Of a stretch of 64,000 nt of DNA, positions 9,580 to 19,158 are shown in pieces. The translations under genes were made by a program, and so were the position numbers. Under the pieces are notes generated by a model. The model was not told where the DNA came from. It made no database searches and worked only from the letters and a program-made list of their open reading frames with translations. Origin of the DNA: Gammaproteobacteria bacterium (lineage in GTDB: Bacteria > Pseudomonadota > Gammaproteobacteria > Enterobacterales > Alteromonadaceae); contig JAAFAI010000008.1 of the NCBI GenBank assembly GCA_018222405.1, positions 1 through 64,000 on the forward strand. The letters run 5' to 3'. How positions within the stretch are numbered: the stretch's first letter is position 1; every line of letters starts with the position of its first letter.

Positions 9580-9607
9580 CAGCCAGATTCCTTTTTACAC
9601 CGGTCAG

Positions 9608-10297
9608 CTATTGCTGCCAGCGATAGCCCATGCCATAGACTGTATCGATATGTTCGAAGCTTTCGTCGAGTTGAACAAACTTTTTCCGCATACGCTTGAT
9701 ATGTGACGTAATGGTGGAGTCATCGACCACCATGCGCGACTCATCCATCAGTTGCTGGCGGCTTTTCACATGTCCCGGGCGTTTGATCAGAGCGTGTAAC
9801 ATCCAAAACTCGGTAACGGTCAGGGCCACCGGGATATCCTTCCAGCTTACCGTCATTCGGCTGACATCCACTTTAAGGTGGCCAAGGCGAATGGTATCTG
9901 AGTCCTGTTTGGGCGTGGCGAGCAAGTCCGTGCGTCGAAACAGGGCGGCAATGCGCGCCAGCAGGTGGGCCATACTAATGTCTTTAGTCAGGTAGTCATC
10001 TGCACCCATACGCAGGCCGCTGATGGTATCCACGTCATTGTCCCGCGCAGTAAAAAAGATGATGGGAAGTGACTGAGAAAGCTGACGTAACTGCTGACAC
10101 AGCATAAAGCCGCCTTCCATCTCGTCATTCAGGCCAATGTCGATAATAGCGAGGTCAGGGAGAGACTGACTGAATGCCAGGCTGGCCGACGGGCGGTCCG
10201 CATAAGCCTGAACCGCATAGCCTTGTCCGCTCAGCACGGCAGTGTAGTTATCACGGATAGCAATATCATCTTCAACAATGGCAATGGTTTTTGGCAT
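9608..10297 (-). CDS. Dedicated-sortase-system response regulator
   Basis: A 229-residue OmpR-type regulator with a receiver domain (acidic pocket EDD at residues 9-11, phospho-acceptor in LAIIDIG, lysine in YLTKDIS) and a C-terminal winged helix (LTVTEFWMLHAL, then ITSHIKRMRKKF). The pattern FADRP-like AYADRPSA and EMEGGFMLCQQLR matches the proteobacterial dedicated sortase regulator family. It is first in the operon with the kinase and diverges from the OmpA-like gene at 10590. The 292-base gap between them presumably carries promoters for both. GTTAAC occurs twice in it (near 10339 and 10448) and could be part of an operator, which is speculative. Confidence 0.87.
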   Translation of the reverse strand: MPKTIAIVEDDIAIRDNYTAVLSGQGYAVQAYADRPSASLAFSQSLPDLAIIDIGLNDEMEGGFMLCQQLRQLSQSLPIIFFTARDNDVDTISGLRMGADDYLTKDISMAHLLARIAALFRRTDLLATPKQDSDTIRLGHLKVDVSRMTVSWKDIPVALTVTEFWMLHALIKRPGHVKSRQQLMDESRMVVDDSTITSHIKRMRKKFVQLDESFEHIDTVYGMGYRWQQ

Positions 10298-10589
10298 ACA
10301 TCATTCATCCTGTCTAATACCGGCCCCTACTATAACTTAGTTAACAGGGTTAGGCGGAAGTTCGGCATAAATTCCCCGAGCTTGCCATTTTTCTGCCACT
10401 TTTGTTCCGCTGTGGGCGGGTTTTCGCGACTGGCAACGTGTTTGATTGTTAACAACGCCACAAGGTGCCATGTTTTTCCATTTTTGCTCAGCACATTGCC
10501 ACAAGCTGACACCAACCGCGCCATATCCGACTGGTGTAATTCATATCGTTCACAGCGAAACACAATTTGATTACCCAGAGGAAACTATT

Positions 10590-11318
10590 ATGCGTAAAAC
10601 TGTCATTTCAGCTGCACTTGCAATCTCTTGTTTAACTTCAGTTGCGCCAGCTATGGCTGGCGACAAAGAGAAACCCTATGAACATGCCGCGGGCATCGGT
10701 ATGGGATCCGGTGTGGTGATTGGCGCCATGGTAGCGGGGCCGGTGGGTGCCGCAGTCGCTGGCTTAGTGGGAGCCTTTGTAGGCAATGATATTCAACAGG
10801 ACAAAGAACTACAGGCCAATCAGGCAAGGTTAACCGCTCAGGCTGAATTGTTGTCGCAGCGCGACCGCTCCTTGCTGGCAATGAAAAGCCAGATTCAACA
10901 GTTACAGCAGGCGAGTATGACTACCCAGGTAAGTGATACACGCACTCAGGATACGCCGGCCATTACATTGCAGAGTGTGGTGCAGTTTCAAACCGGTGCC
11001 TATGACATTGCGCCGGATTACCAGCAGCAATTGGATCTGATTGCCAAAGCATTACGCGGTTACCCTTCATTGCAGGCTAGACTTACCGGTCATGCCGATC
11101 AGCGGGGCGATGCTAAGTACAATCAGGCGCTGTCTATGCAAAGGGCGATTAGCGTAAAGCAATACTTGCTTAATCAGGGCGTAGATGAAAAGCAGGTACT
11201 AACCCTGGCGCTAGGCGAGGAACGCAGTAAACATAAAGAGTATGAAGGCACTTTCTTTGACCGTAAGGTGGTTATTGAGCTGGGTGAGGAAGATCCAACG
11301 TTAACCGCGCAGCGATAG
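10590..11318 (+). CDS. pdsO: Sortase-system-associated OmpA family protein (PdsO-like)
   Basis: A 242-residue envelope protein with a signal peptide (MRKTVISAALAISC, cleaved after APAMA), a glycine-rich hydrophobic segment (GMGSGVVIGAMVAGPVG) like the glycine-zipper in this family, a short coiled stretch (about 75-110), and an OmpA peptidoglycan-binding domain (VVQFQTGAYDIAP to DRKVVIELG, with the GHADQRGDAKYN motif). The family is known from genomes with the proteobacterial dedicated sortase system. GAGGAAA precedes the ATG at 10590; the open frame extends upstream but lacks a signal peptide there. It diverges from the regulator gene and converges with the REC-GGEEF gene at a 3-base gap. Confidence 0.8.
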   Translation: MRKTVISAALAISCLTSVAPAMAGDKEKPYEHAAGIGMGSGVVIGAMVAGPVGAAVAGLVGAFVGNDIQQDKELQANQARLTAQAELLSQRDRSLLAMKSQIQQLQQASMTTQVSDTRTQDTPAITLQSVVQFQTGAYDIAPDYQQQLDLIAKALRGYPSLQARLTGHADQRGDAKYNQALSMQRAISVKQYLLNQGVDEKQVLTLALGEERSKHKEYEGTFFDRKVVIELGEEDPTLTAQR

Positions 11319-11321
11319 CGG

Positions 11322-12239
11322 TTAACCGGTAACCACCTTGTTCTTCCCTTTGAGCTTTGCATCGTACAGGTTGATATCAGCCTGTTCGATGACATCGTTG
11401 AGGGGATAGCGTTCAACATTCTTAATACTCACGGCACCAGCACTGAGCGTAACCCGCTCAAATGGTGAGTACTTGTGCGCAATTTCCAACTGATAGATAT
11501 CGTTCAGAATCTGGTTGGCTATCTCCCTGGTACCGGATAGTCCGGTATTCGGTAGCAGCATAATAAATTCTTCACCCCCGTATCTGACTACGGCATCACG
11601 GGCGCGGCGCGAATAACGCTTCAGTACCGCAGACACTTTTTCCAGACAAATATCACCTTTCAGGTGGCCATAAGTATCATTGTACTGTTTGAAGTAATCC
11701 ACATCGAAAATAATCAGCCCTAATGGCTGGTGGTCGCGCATAAGTTGGCGCGATAAGCGGGGATATTCCTCATTCAGGTAATTGCGGTTGTAGAGGCCGG
11801 TCAGGCTGTCTTCGTAACTGAGCTTCCTTAATGCGTCGAGGCGCAGCTTACTGAGCAATTGATTACGGACGCGGTGAACGATGGTCTGGGCTACCACGGG
11901 CTTGGTTACAAAATCATTGCCACCGGCTTCCCAGCAGTCTACCTGGGCGTCTTTACCTAAATCCGCGGTAATAAAAATAACCGGGATATCAGCGGTATCA
12001 TTGCGGGCTTTCAACTGGCGGCAGAGTTCCAGACCATTGATATCAGGCATGTTTACGTCAACCACCAGTAAGTCAGGCAGTTTGTTTTCGCAAAACTCTA
12101 TAGCGTCGGCAGCAGAAGAAGCAGTAAAACAACGGCAAAGGTTGTTTAAAATATTCGCGACCAGCGTACTACTGATGTGATCATCATCTACGATTAAAAC
12201 CAGACAGGACTCGATATTTTTCGTGGATTGAATGGGCAT
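11322..12239 (-). CDS. Response regulator diguanylate cyclase (REC-GGEEF)
   Basis: A 305-residue soluble protein of PleD/WspR type. The receiver domain (about 10-130) has the acidic pair DDD near residue 20, phospho-acceptor DVNMPD and lysine VTKPV. The GGDEF domain starts DSLTGLYNRNYLNEE and carries the active loop RYGGEEF. An RxxD inhibitory site (RARD) sits five residues before GGEEF, so product inhibition is likely. No cognate kinase is adjacent. The pds two-component genes are close but transcribed separately. Confidence 0.92.
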   Translation of the reverse strand: MPIQSTKNIESCLVLIVDDDHISSTLVANILNNLCRCFTASSAADAIEFCENKLPDLLVVDVNMPDINGLELCRQLKARNDTADIPVIFITADLGKDAQVDCWEAGGNDFVTKPVVAQTIVHRVRNQLLSKLRLDALRKLSYEDSLTGLYNRNYLNEEYPRLSRQLMRDHQPLGLIIFDVDYFKQYNDTYGHLKGDICLEKVSAVLKRYSRRARDAVVRYGGEEFIMLLPNTGLSGTREIANQILNDIYQLEIAHKYSPFERVTLSAGAVSIKNVERYPLNDVIEQADINLYDAKLKGKNKVVTG

Positions 12240-12626
12240 GAGAGGAACTTTCGAGCCACCTGTGAATAGATGCGTTTTTGCTAATAGATAAAAATAGCAT
12301 GAGTCATATGGGAAACAAACCTCAGACGGGGGGAATAGGTATAACTTTGGTATGTATAATTGCCTTATAGTATTTTTTTTAATACGTTATTGATTTTTCG
12401 AAATGGTTTGTCCGGCAAAGTAGACACTTTAATTCTGTAAATTTGTTACCATAATGGATGGGAAATCAAATTCTATCTGAAACCGTTGTGCTCAGGCCTC
12501 CCGCCAGAAAAACGAAATACCAATAACAGGCGTTGGGTTGGATGGTCAGGCGAGTATGGGGTATTGCCATACCATTTGCCAATTCCTGCCCCCCAGGGCA
12601 ACACAACAATAAACACGGAAATCAGC
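12240..12626. other. Intergenic region upstream of yadG
   Basis: 387 AT-rich bases between the divergent REC-GGEEF and ABC genes. An open frame runs from 12486 into yadG but looks non-coding before the ATG at 12627. Promoters for both genes must lie here. I see no repeat or RNA gene. Confidence 0.4.
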
Positions 12627-13550
12627 ATGCAAGCGTTAACAATCTCGGGGTTAACAAAAACCTACCGTGGCTCAGTTCATGCCTTAAAAGGCGTTGAGCT
12701 GAATGTACAAGAGGGCGACTTTTTTGCCCTGCTCGGCCCTAACGGGGCGGGTAAATCAACAACCATTGGCATCATTAGTTCGTTGGTAAATCAAACTTCA
12801 GGCGACGTAAAAGTGTTTGGTTATGACCTCGATAAGGAAAAAGAACTAGCCAAGTCCTGCATCGGTCTGGTACCTCAGGAGTTTAACTTCAACCAGTTCG
12901 AAACGGTATTGCAGATCGTGCTCAATCAGGCCGGCTATTATGGCGTGCCTCGCAACGTAGCTCACGAGCGGGCCGAAAAATACTTATCGCAACTCGATTT
13001 ATGGGAAAAACGCAATGCACGTGCGCGTGAGTTATCCGGCGGTATGAAGCGTCGCCTGATGATTGCCAGAGCCTTAATGCATGAGCCCAAAATGCTCATT
13101 CTCGATGAACCCACAGCCGGCGTGGATATTGAGATCAGACGCTCAATGTGGCAGTTCCTACAGGAAATAAATGGTCAGGGAATTACTATCATTCTGACTA
13201 CGCATTACCTTGAAGAAGCGGAAATGCTGTGTCGCAATATCGCCATCATCGACAAAGGTCTGATTGTTGAAAATACCTCTATGAAGGCACTGTTATCCAA
13301 GCTCAATATCGAAACCTTTGTGCTGGATTTACAGGGCGAAACGGCCGATGTCAGCCTTAAGGGCTTCGAATACCGCTTACTCGACAGCAGCACGCTGGAA
13401 GTAGACGTGGCCAAATCCGATGGTCTGAACCCGGTGTTCAGTCAGCTTACGGAGCAGGGCATACAGGTAATGAGTATGCGCAACAAAGCCAATCGTCTGG
13501 AAGAATTATTTGTTAGTCTGGTTGAAGCCGGACGTAAGGAGTCGGTGTAA
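12627..13550 (+). CDS. yadG: ABC exporter ATP-binding protein (YadG family)
   Basis: A protein of about 307 residues with a complete nucleotide-binding domain: Walker A GPNGAGKST, signature LSGGMKRR, Walker B MLILDEPTAG, and the switch histidine in LTTHYLEEAE. About 90 further residues follow. It closely fits the YadG type of ABC-2 exporter ATPase. The ATG at 12627 is preferred because family members begin MQALTISGL-like; an upstream in-frame ATG at 12486 would add an atypical tail. Its TAA overlaps the permease ATG by one base, so the pair is translationally coupled. Substrate unknown. Confidence 0.9.
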   Translation: MQALTISGLTKTYRGSVHALKGVELNVQEGDFFALLGPNGAGKSTTIGIISSLVNQTSGDVKVFGYDLDKEKELAKSCIGLVPQEFNFNQFETVLQIVLNQAGYYGVPRNVAHERAEKYLSQLDLWEKRNARARELSGGMKRRLMIARALMHEPKMLILDEPTAGVDIEIRRSMWQFLQEINGQGITIILTTHYLEEAEMLCRNIAIIDKGLIVENTSMKALLSKLNIETFVLDLQGETADVSLKGFEYRLLDSSTLEVDVAKSDGLNPVFSQLTEQGIQVMSMRNKANRLEELFVSLVEAGRKESV

Positions 13551-14323
13551 TGTCTGCCGGAAACAACTGGATAGCTTTAACCACCATCTGGATAAAAGAA
13601 TGCACGCGCTTTCTGCGCATTTGGGTACAAACCCTGGTGCCGCCAGCCATTACCATGAGTTTGTATTTTGTTATTTTTGGTAACCTCATCGGCGAGCGTA
13701 TCGGTCAGATGGGCGGCTTTACCTATATGGAGTTCATCGTCCCGGGCCTGATCATGATGTCGGTGATCACTAACTCCTATGCCAATGTTTCGTCGTCATT
13801 TTTCAGTGCCAAGTTCCAGCGTAACCTGGAAGAAATGCTGGTAGCGCCGGTACCTACGTCGGTCATTATTCTCGGTTACGTAGGCGGCGGTGTTGCCCGG
13901 GCCATGTTAATTGGCCTGATTGTAACAGTGGTATCGATGTTATTTGTGGATGTTCATATTCACAATCTGGCGATCATTGTGCTGACCTTACTGCTTACGG
14001 CGACATTGTTTGCTACGGCGGGTCTGGTTAATGGTATCTTTGCCAAAACCTTTGACGATATCAGCCTGATCCCCACCTTCGTGCTAACTCCTCTGACTTA
14101 TCTTGGCGGCGTATTTTATTCGCTGACACTGTTACCTGAATTCTGGCAGTGGGTCAGTAAGGCAAACCCTATAGTGTATATGGTAAATGGTTTCCGTTAC
14201 GGCTTTTTAGGGGTATCTGATGTCAATATCGGCCTGGCCATGGGCCTGCTGGTGTTGTTTAACCTGGCATTATTTACCGTTGCCTACACACTGCTGAAAC
14301 GCGGAACAGGGATTCGTTCTTAA
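13550..14323 (+). CDS. yadH: ABC-2 type permease (YadH family)
   Basis: A 257-residue integral membrane protein with about six helices, matching the ABC-2 permease family. It includes the IVPGLIMMSVI segment after the first extracytoplasmic loop and the FVLTPLTYLGGVFYSL segment typical of YadH. It partners the YadG ATPase. In E. coli yadGH also lies in the panD-panC-panB neighbourhood, so the location is an old one. Confidence 0.9.
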   Translation: MSAGNNWIALTTIWIKECTRFLRIWVQTLVPPAITMSLYFVIFGNLIGERIGQMGGFTYMEFIVPGLIMMSVITNSYANVSSSFFSAKFQRNLEEMLVAPVPTSVIILGYVGGGVARAMLIGLIVTVVSMLFVDVHIHNLAIIVLTLLLTATLFATAGLVNGIFAKTFDDISLIPTFVLTPLTYLGGVFYSLTLLPEFWQWVSKANPIVYMVNGFRYGFLGVSDVNIGLAMGLLVLFNLALFTVAYTLLKRGTGIRS

Positions 14324-14325
14324 TC

Positions 14326-15003
14326 ATGCGGGGGAATTCACGAACCGTAGAAAGCCAGCAAAATGGCGTTCACGATAAGCTTGAGGTGATAGTTGAAAAG
14401 TACCAGCGTACTGAAAACCGTCGCCCCATCCACGCTCATACCCGGCAGGCTTTTGACGAAGTGGCAGACTGGCTGAGTGACTGGCAGGGCGAGGTGATCC
14501 TCGACTCCTGCTGTGGCGTGGGTAAAAGTACGGCCGGGCTGGCTCAACGATACCCGCAAGCACGGGTTGTTGGCATCGACAAATCGGCGCTAAGAGTCAA
14601 CAAGCATCAGCATTATAAGAGCGAGCAAGACAACTATCGGGTAGTGCGGGCTGACGTCGTCGATTTCTGGCGACTGATGCGGAATGCGTGTATGCAGAGT
14701 CCATGGCATATCGGCGCCCATTATCTGCTGTATCCAAATCCGTACCCTAAATCCTCCCAGGTACAAAAGCGCTGGCATGCAAGTCAGGCTATGCCCGATC
14801 TCATGGCTTTGTCTCCACGTATTAAAGTGCGCAGTAATTGGTTGCTATACCTTGAAGAGTTCGCCCTTGCCGCGGCTAAATACGGCATGCAGTGCGAGAT
14901 TACTGAGGTTAATTCGCAGCAAGCGGCGCTAACGCCCTTTGAGCAGAAGTACCAGGACAGCGGACAGCAATGCTGGCAGTTGCGCGGGGCAGTGGCGCAA
15001 TAA
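14326..15003 (+). CDS. TrmB-like SAM-dependent methyltransferase paralogue
   Basis: A 225-residue methyltransferase resembling tRNA (guanine-N7)-methyltransferase TrmB. The SAM-binding motif reads LDSCCGVGKSTAGLA and the acidic end of strand 2 is VVGIDKS. The family signature normally close to PDPWxKxRHxKRR is here YPNPYPKSSQVQKRW, so the aspartate of PDP is asparagine. That makes full m7G46 activity doubtful and a diverged paralogue likely. It starts two bases after yadH stops, so it may be co-transcribed with the exporter. Substrate unknown. Confidence 0.72.
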   Translation: MRGNSRTVESQQNGVHDKLEVIVEKYQRTENRRPIHAHTRQAFDEVADWLSDWQGEVILDSCCGVGKSTAGLAQRYPQARVVGIDKSALRVNKHQHYKSEQDNYRVVRADVVDFWRLMRNACMQSPWHIGAHYLLYPNPYPKSSQVQKRWHASQAMPDLMALSPRIKVRSNWLLYLEEFALAAAKYGMQCEITEVNSQQAALTPFEQKYQDSGQQCWQLRGAVAQ

Positions 15004-15326
15004 GGCTTACACTAAAGTAGTTAAAATGCGGATTTGTGTCACTAATATGACAGATTTTCATGGGTTTTTGTTAGAAAATCCTTATAATCGCACTCTCTTT
15101 GGGGCAGCCCCGGAAGATCTTTTTACTGGCTGTTTAGCGTAAGAAACACTGGCTGACCTTGGCGTGGCGGGTATTCTGCGCTACAGTCAGGGGCTGTGAA
15201 AGGTCATTGCTAAGTATCCGGCATGAGTTTCAGATTGGGCCGGTTAGCAATGTTGCGCGAGCGTTTAACAGTCAGTGTGGCATAGCATCAGCGCAGTAAT
15301 CATTTTCAATTCGAGAGGTGTACAGT
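15004..15326. promoter_or_regulatory. panP upstream region
   Basis: 323 bases with no convincing gene. A perfect TATAAT occurs at 15083-15088, but no good -35 is seen at 16-18 bases. GAGAGG at 15313-15318 is the likely panP ribosome binding site. Confidence 0.4.
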
Positions 15327-16961
15327 GTGGGTGAAGCACAAGTAAGCTTGAAGCACCTGTTTCGGGTTTTTACCAAGCCAGAGCACAAAGACTCTAAGCT
15401 GGCACAAATTGAAGAACACCTTTCAGACAATATCCTGGATTTCTTGTCGCAACACGTCGTGACTAAGAAAACTTCGCTGGAAGAAGTCGAGCAGGACTTT
15501 GCCGATGCAATGATGCCTGAGTCGCCTGAGTTTGTGTCTACGCACGCTGAAAACCTGCTGGAAAAGCTGGTTGCCCATTCAGTAAATACTTACTCTCCCA
15601 CCTTTATAGGCCATATGACATCGGCGTTGCCGTATTTTCATTTATCGCTGGCAAAACTGCTGGTGGGGCTGAATCAGAACCTGGTTAAAATCGAGACATC
15701 AAAAGCATTTACCCCACTTGAACGTCAGGTGCTCGGTATGATGCACAATCTGGTGTACGAGCAGGAAGAAAGTTTTTACGAACAGTACCTGCATAGTGCC
15801 CGGCATGCTCTGGGCGCGTTTTGCTCCGGTGGAACCGTTGCCAACATTACCGCACTGTGGGTAGCGCGCAATAAAATTCTTGGTCCACAGGGCCGTTACC
15901 CTGGAGTAGCCAGAGCCGGACTGGCCAGCGCTTACCGCCACTACGATATCGATAATCTCGGCGTGTTGTGCTCGCGGCGCGGTCACTATAGTCTCTCAAA
16001 AGCGGTGGATGTTCTGGGGATCGGGCGCGAAAACCTCATTACATTGCCATGTCCTGAGCAGGTCCTTGATCCTGCTGAGGCGCTTAGGAAAGGCCGCGAA
16101 TATCAGGAACAGGGCAATAAACTGCTGGCCATCGTTGGTATTGGCGGGACCACTGAAACCGGTCACGTTGATCCGCTCGATGAACTTGCTGATGTGGCAG
16201 AAGAGCTGGGATGCTGGTTTCACGTAGATGCTGCCTGGGGTGGTGCCACGCTGTTTTCCAAACACTACCGGGGCATATTAAAAGGCATCGAAAAAGCCGA
16301 CTCGGTTACCATTGACGCACACAAGCAAATGTACGTGCCCATGGGGGCCGGCATGGCGTTGTTTAAGAACCCGGCAGATGCCAATGCTGTGCGTCATCAT
16401 GCGCAATATATTCTGCGTGAAGGGTCAAAGGATCTGGGCGCTACCACTCTGGAAGGCTCCCGTAACGGCATGGCCATGATGGTGTATTCTTCTTTGCACA
16501 TTCTTGGCCGCCGCGGCTATGAGCTGCTGATTAACCAGAGTATTGAGAAAGCTAAAAAATTTGCTGCAATGATTGAGGCTCACCCTGATTTTGAGCTGAT
16601 CACTTCACCCACCCTTTCTATTATGACCTATCGGGTTTGTCCGGCGGCGATTCAGGAGCAACTGAAAACGCTTCCGCAGGTGCAGGCTCAACGACTGAAC
16701 AGCAAAGTTGACCGACTGGTTGTTAACGTGCAGAAATTGCAGCGTGAAGCGGGTAAATCCTTTGTGTCACGTACTCGTTTAGAGTGTCCGGTGTATGGTG
16801 CATATCCCATCACGGTTTTCCGTGTGGTTCTGGCCAACCCAATGACTACTACCCGCGATCTCAGAGCGATTCTGGAAGAGCAACACGCCATTGCCAGTCG
16901 CAACCGCGTGTGGCAGGAATTACTGGCGGTCAGTACGCCGGCAACACTGGATCAAGCCTGA
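15327..16961 (+). CDS. panP: Pyridoxal-dependent aspartate 1-decarboxylase PanP
   Basis: A protein of about 544 residues of the group II PLP decarboxylases, matching the PanP subfamily that converts aspartate to beta-alanine for pantothenate synthesis. Motifs include [14 protein letters not shown] (cofactor phosphate contact), [11 protein letters not shown] (aspartate on the PLP ring) and [11 protein letters not shown] with the Schiff-base lysine. The GTG at 15327 is preferred because GAGAGG lies 8 bases upstream; a GTG at 15318 would sit inside that site. It converges with panC and overlaps its end by 10 bases. It occupies the position of panD in enterobacteria. Confidence 0.88.
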   Translation: MGEAQVSLKHLFRVFTKPEHKDSKLAQIEEHLSDNILDFLSQHVVTKKTSLEEVEQDFADAMMPESPEFVSTHAENLLEKLVAHSVNTYSPTFIGHMTSALPYFHLSLAKLLVGLNQNLVKIETSKAFTPLERQVLGMMHNLVYEQEESFYEQYLHSARHALGAFCSGGTVANITALWVARNKILGPQGRYPGVARAGLASAYRHYDIDNLGVLCSRRGHYSLSKAVDVLGIGRENLITLPCPEQVLDPAEALRKGREYQEQGNKLLAIVGIGGTTETGHVDPLDELADVAEELGCWFHVDAAWGGATLFSKHYRGILKGIEKADSVTIDAHKQMYVPMGAGMALFKNPADANAVRHHAQYILREGSKDLGATTLEGSRNGMAMMVYSSLHILGRRGYELLINQSIEKAKKFAAMIEAHPDFELITSPTLSIMTYRVCPAAIQEQLKTLPQVQAQRLNSKVDRLVVNVQKLQREAGKSFVSRTRLECPVYGAYPITVFRVVLANPMTTTRDLRAILEEQHAIASRNRVWQELLAVSTPATLDQA

Positions 16962-16969
16962 TCCAGTGT
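16944..16969. repeat. Perfect palindrome in the panP/panC stop overlap
   Basis: ACACTGGATCA (16944-16954) and its exact complement (16959-16969) form an 11-bp stem with loop AGCC. Both stop codons lie in it. As a consequence both proteins end in the same residues, TLDQA. No T-run follows on either strand, so it is not a classical terminator, though it could stabilise both 3' ends. Confidence 0.8.
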
Positions 16970-17809
16970 AATCTGCATATTATCGATTAAACGCGTAGTG
17001 CCCATAAACGCCGCCATCAGAATGACCAGCTGATGGTCTCCCGGCTCAGCCGGTTGCAGGTTGCTGGCATTGCGAATAGTGACGTATTCCGGCTTAAGGC
17101 CGGCAGACATCAGCGATTGTGACGCTTTACGTTCAATATCAGCATAGCTGTCCTGGCGAGCACAGATAGCTTCGCGCATTTGCTGCATCGCGGCGTATAT
17201 CTGCGTAGCCGTAGCCCGTTGTTCAGCGCTTAGGTAACCATTACGCGAACTCATCGCCAGGCCGTCTCCCTGACGTCTGGTGGGCACGCCAACAATGTTA
17301 ATCGGCATGGATAAATCTTCCACCATGGTGCGGATCACCTGTAACTGCTGGAAGTCTTTCTCACCAAAGCAAGCTACATCGGGTTGTACCATGTTAAACA
17401 GCTTGCAGACGATGGTGGCCACACCGCGGAAATGCCCGGGGCGACTCGCGCCGCACAGCAGATCAGAAATACCGGGTACTTCCACAAAGGTTTGTTCACT
17501 TAAACCACGTGGATAAACATCATCAACCGCCGGGAAAAACAACGCGTCAACGCCATGAGCTTCAAGTTTGCTGCGATCGGCGTCCAGCGTTCGCGGATAG
17601 GCATCAAGATCTTCATTAGCACCAAATTGCATGGGGTTAACGAAAATCGACACCACCACTTTATCAGCCAGCTTTTTGGCCTGTTTAACCAAATCCAGGT
17701 GGCCGTCGTGCAGATTTCCCATGGTAGGCACAAAAGCAACGGTGTGACCGGCGCTGCGCCAGGTCTGACGCAGTTCTCGTAAAGTGTTTAGTGATTCTAT
17801 AAATTGCAT
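16952..17809 (-). CDS. panC: Pantothenate synthetase
   Basis: A 285-residue enzyme joining pantoate and beta-alanine with ATP. It carries the nucleotidyltransferase motif [43 protein letters not shown] and the KMSKS-like MSSRNGYLS. Length is normal. The start overlaps the panB stop by one base, so panB-panC is a coupled pair at the end of the dksA-to-panC series. It converges with panP, whose product is its second substrate. Confidence 0.97.
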   Translation of the reverse strand: MQFIESLNTLRELRQTWRSAGHTVAFVPTMGNLHDGHLDLVKQAKKLADKVVVSIFVNPMQFGANEDLDAYPRTLDADRSKLEAHGVDALFFPAVDDVYPRGLSEQTFVEVPGISDLLCGASRPGHFRGVATIVCKLFNMVQPDVACFGEKDFQQLQVIRTMVEDLSMPINIVGVPTRRQGDGLAMSSRNGYLSAEQRATATQIYAAMQQMREAICARQDSYADIERKASQSLMSAGLKPEYVTIRNASNLQPAEPGDHQLVILMAAFMGTTRLIDNMQITLDQA

Positions 17810-18612
17810 TATTTGTCAAAGCTATGTTCGGGGCCGGGGAACAGGCCGTTTTTTACTTGTTCAATATACAGGACAACGGCCTTGCGCAGATCACCTGTCT
17901 CGGCAAGGTAGTTTTTTGAAAACTTCGGCATATAGTTAGCGCTGACACCAAACATGTCGTGCATCACCAGGATCTGGCCGTCGGTGTGAACGCCGGCGCC
18001 AATGCCAATAACCGGAATGCTAAGCTGTTCGCTGACCGCTTTACCCAGCGGCGTAGGCACACACTCGAGCACCAACATCTGTGCACCTGCGGCTTCTAAT
18101 GCCAGCGCGTCATCTATCAGCTGTTGTGCTTTGTCTTCTTCACGGCCCTGTACTTTAAAGCCACCAAAGACATTCACCGATTGCGGGGTAAGCCCCAGAT
18201 GACCACAAACCGGCACACCGCGTTGCTTAAGACCGGTGATGGTTTCGCATAACCAGGCGCCGCCTTCCAGTTTTACCATGCTGGCACCGGCGGCCATTAA
18301 GGCCGCTGCGTTTTCATAAGCCTGGGCCGGGGTGGCGTAGGACATAAACGGCATATCGGCAATAACAAAGGCGGCGTTTACACCAGCGGCAACCGAGCGG
18401 GTATGGTAGGCAACATCTGCCGTAGTCACTGGCAGCGTGCTGTCCTGACCTTGTAATACCATGCCCAGCGAGTCACCAATTAACAGCACATCAATACCCT
18501 GTTCATCAAATAGCTTGGCGAAGCTGGCATCATAGGCTGTCAGGGCAGTGATTTTCTCACCCTGTTGTTTTTGTTTTATCAGCGTCGAAATAGTGACTTT
18601 CTTCATGGGCAT
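17809..18612 (-). CDS. panB: 3-methyl-2-oxobutanoate hydroxymethyltransferase
   Basis: A 267-residue enzyme making ketopantoate from ketoisovalerate and methylene-tetrahydrofolate. Marks include [18 protein letters not shown], the metal-binding [17 protein letters not shown], and [11 protein letters not shown]. Length is normal. It lies 30 bases after folK and overlaps panC by one base. The shared unit links folate (folK) and pantothenate synthesis. Confidence 0.97.
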   Translation of the reverse strand: MPMKKVTISTLIKQKQQGEKITALTAYDASFAKLFDEQGIDVLLIGDSLGMVLQGQDSTLPVTTADVAYHTRSVAAGVNAAFVIADMPFMSYATPAQAYENAAALMAAGASMVKLEGGAWLCETITGLKQRGVPVCGHLGLTPQSVNVFGGFKVQGREEDKAQQLIDDALALEAAGAQMLVLECVPTPLGKAVSEQLSIPVIGIGAGVHTDGQILVMHDMFGVSANYMPKFSKNYLAETGDLRKAVVLYIEQVKNGLFPGPEHSFDK

Positions 18613-18642
18613 TCTCCCAATGCAATAAAGGCGACAGGGCCG

Positions 18643-19158
18643 TTACAGAGTGGATGTCTCGTTGAGTGAGGCGAGGCGCTTAAGACCGTCCAGCGAGCAG
18701 CGTGATACCCACACCGAAAGCGGTAGTCCGTCGGGCATGATCATATCCGGCGCAATTTCAAACAGCGGAACCAGCACAAACTCGCGCTCGGGCATACCAA
18801 TATGTGGAATGATCAGATCATCGGTTTTGATGGTCTCGGTATCATACAGCAAAATATCCAAATCGAGGGTGCGCGGCCCCCAGCGCTCACCTTCACGGAC
18901 CCGACCGTGATGATGTTCGATTTTTTGCAGGCTGGCTAATAACTCATGGGGAGCTAACGTGGTTGTAATGCGTGCAACAGCGTTAATATAAACTGGCTGA
19001 TCCTGCGGACCCATGGGCTTACTCTGATAAAAAGAAGAAGCTTTCACTACCTGGGTGTCGGGCAATTCACTGATCGCACAAATGGCCGAAATCAATTGGC
19101 TCAGTGACTCGCCCAGATTACTGCCCAGGCCAATATAAACGCTATGCTTACTGGACAT
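18643..19158 (-). CDS. folK: HPPK (2-amino-4-hydroxy-6-hydroxymethyldihydropteridine diphosphokinase)
   Basis: A 171-residue enzyme of folate synthesis that pyrophosphorylates hydroxymethyl-dihydropterin. Signature segments are YIGLGSNLGES near the N-terminus, SSFYQSKPMGPQDQP, and the HPPK motif WGPRTLDLDILLY. The start is the ATG at 19158, which lies inside the pcnB end (11-base overlap). A longer open frame upstream is the pcnB shadow. Confidence 0.96.
   Translation of the reverse strand: MSSKHSVYIGLGSNLGESLSQLISAICAISELPDTQVVKASSFYQSKPMGPQDQPVYINAVARITTTLAPHELLASLQKIEHHHGRVREGERWGPRTLDLDILLYDTETIKTDDLIIPHIGMPEREFVLVPLFEIAPDMIMPDGLPLSVWVSRCSLDGLKRLASLNETSTL

Noticed and set aside
15060-15090. 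A promoter for panP at TATAAT 15083-15088
   Set aside because: No acceptable -35 at the right distance; kept only as a note.
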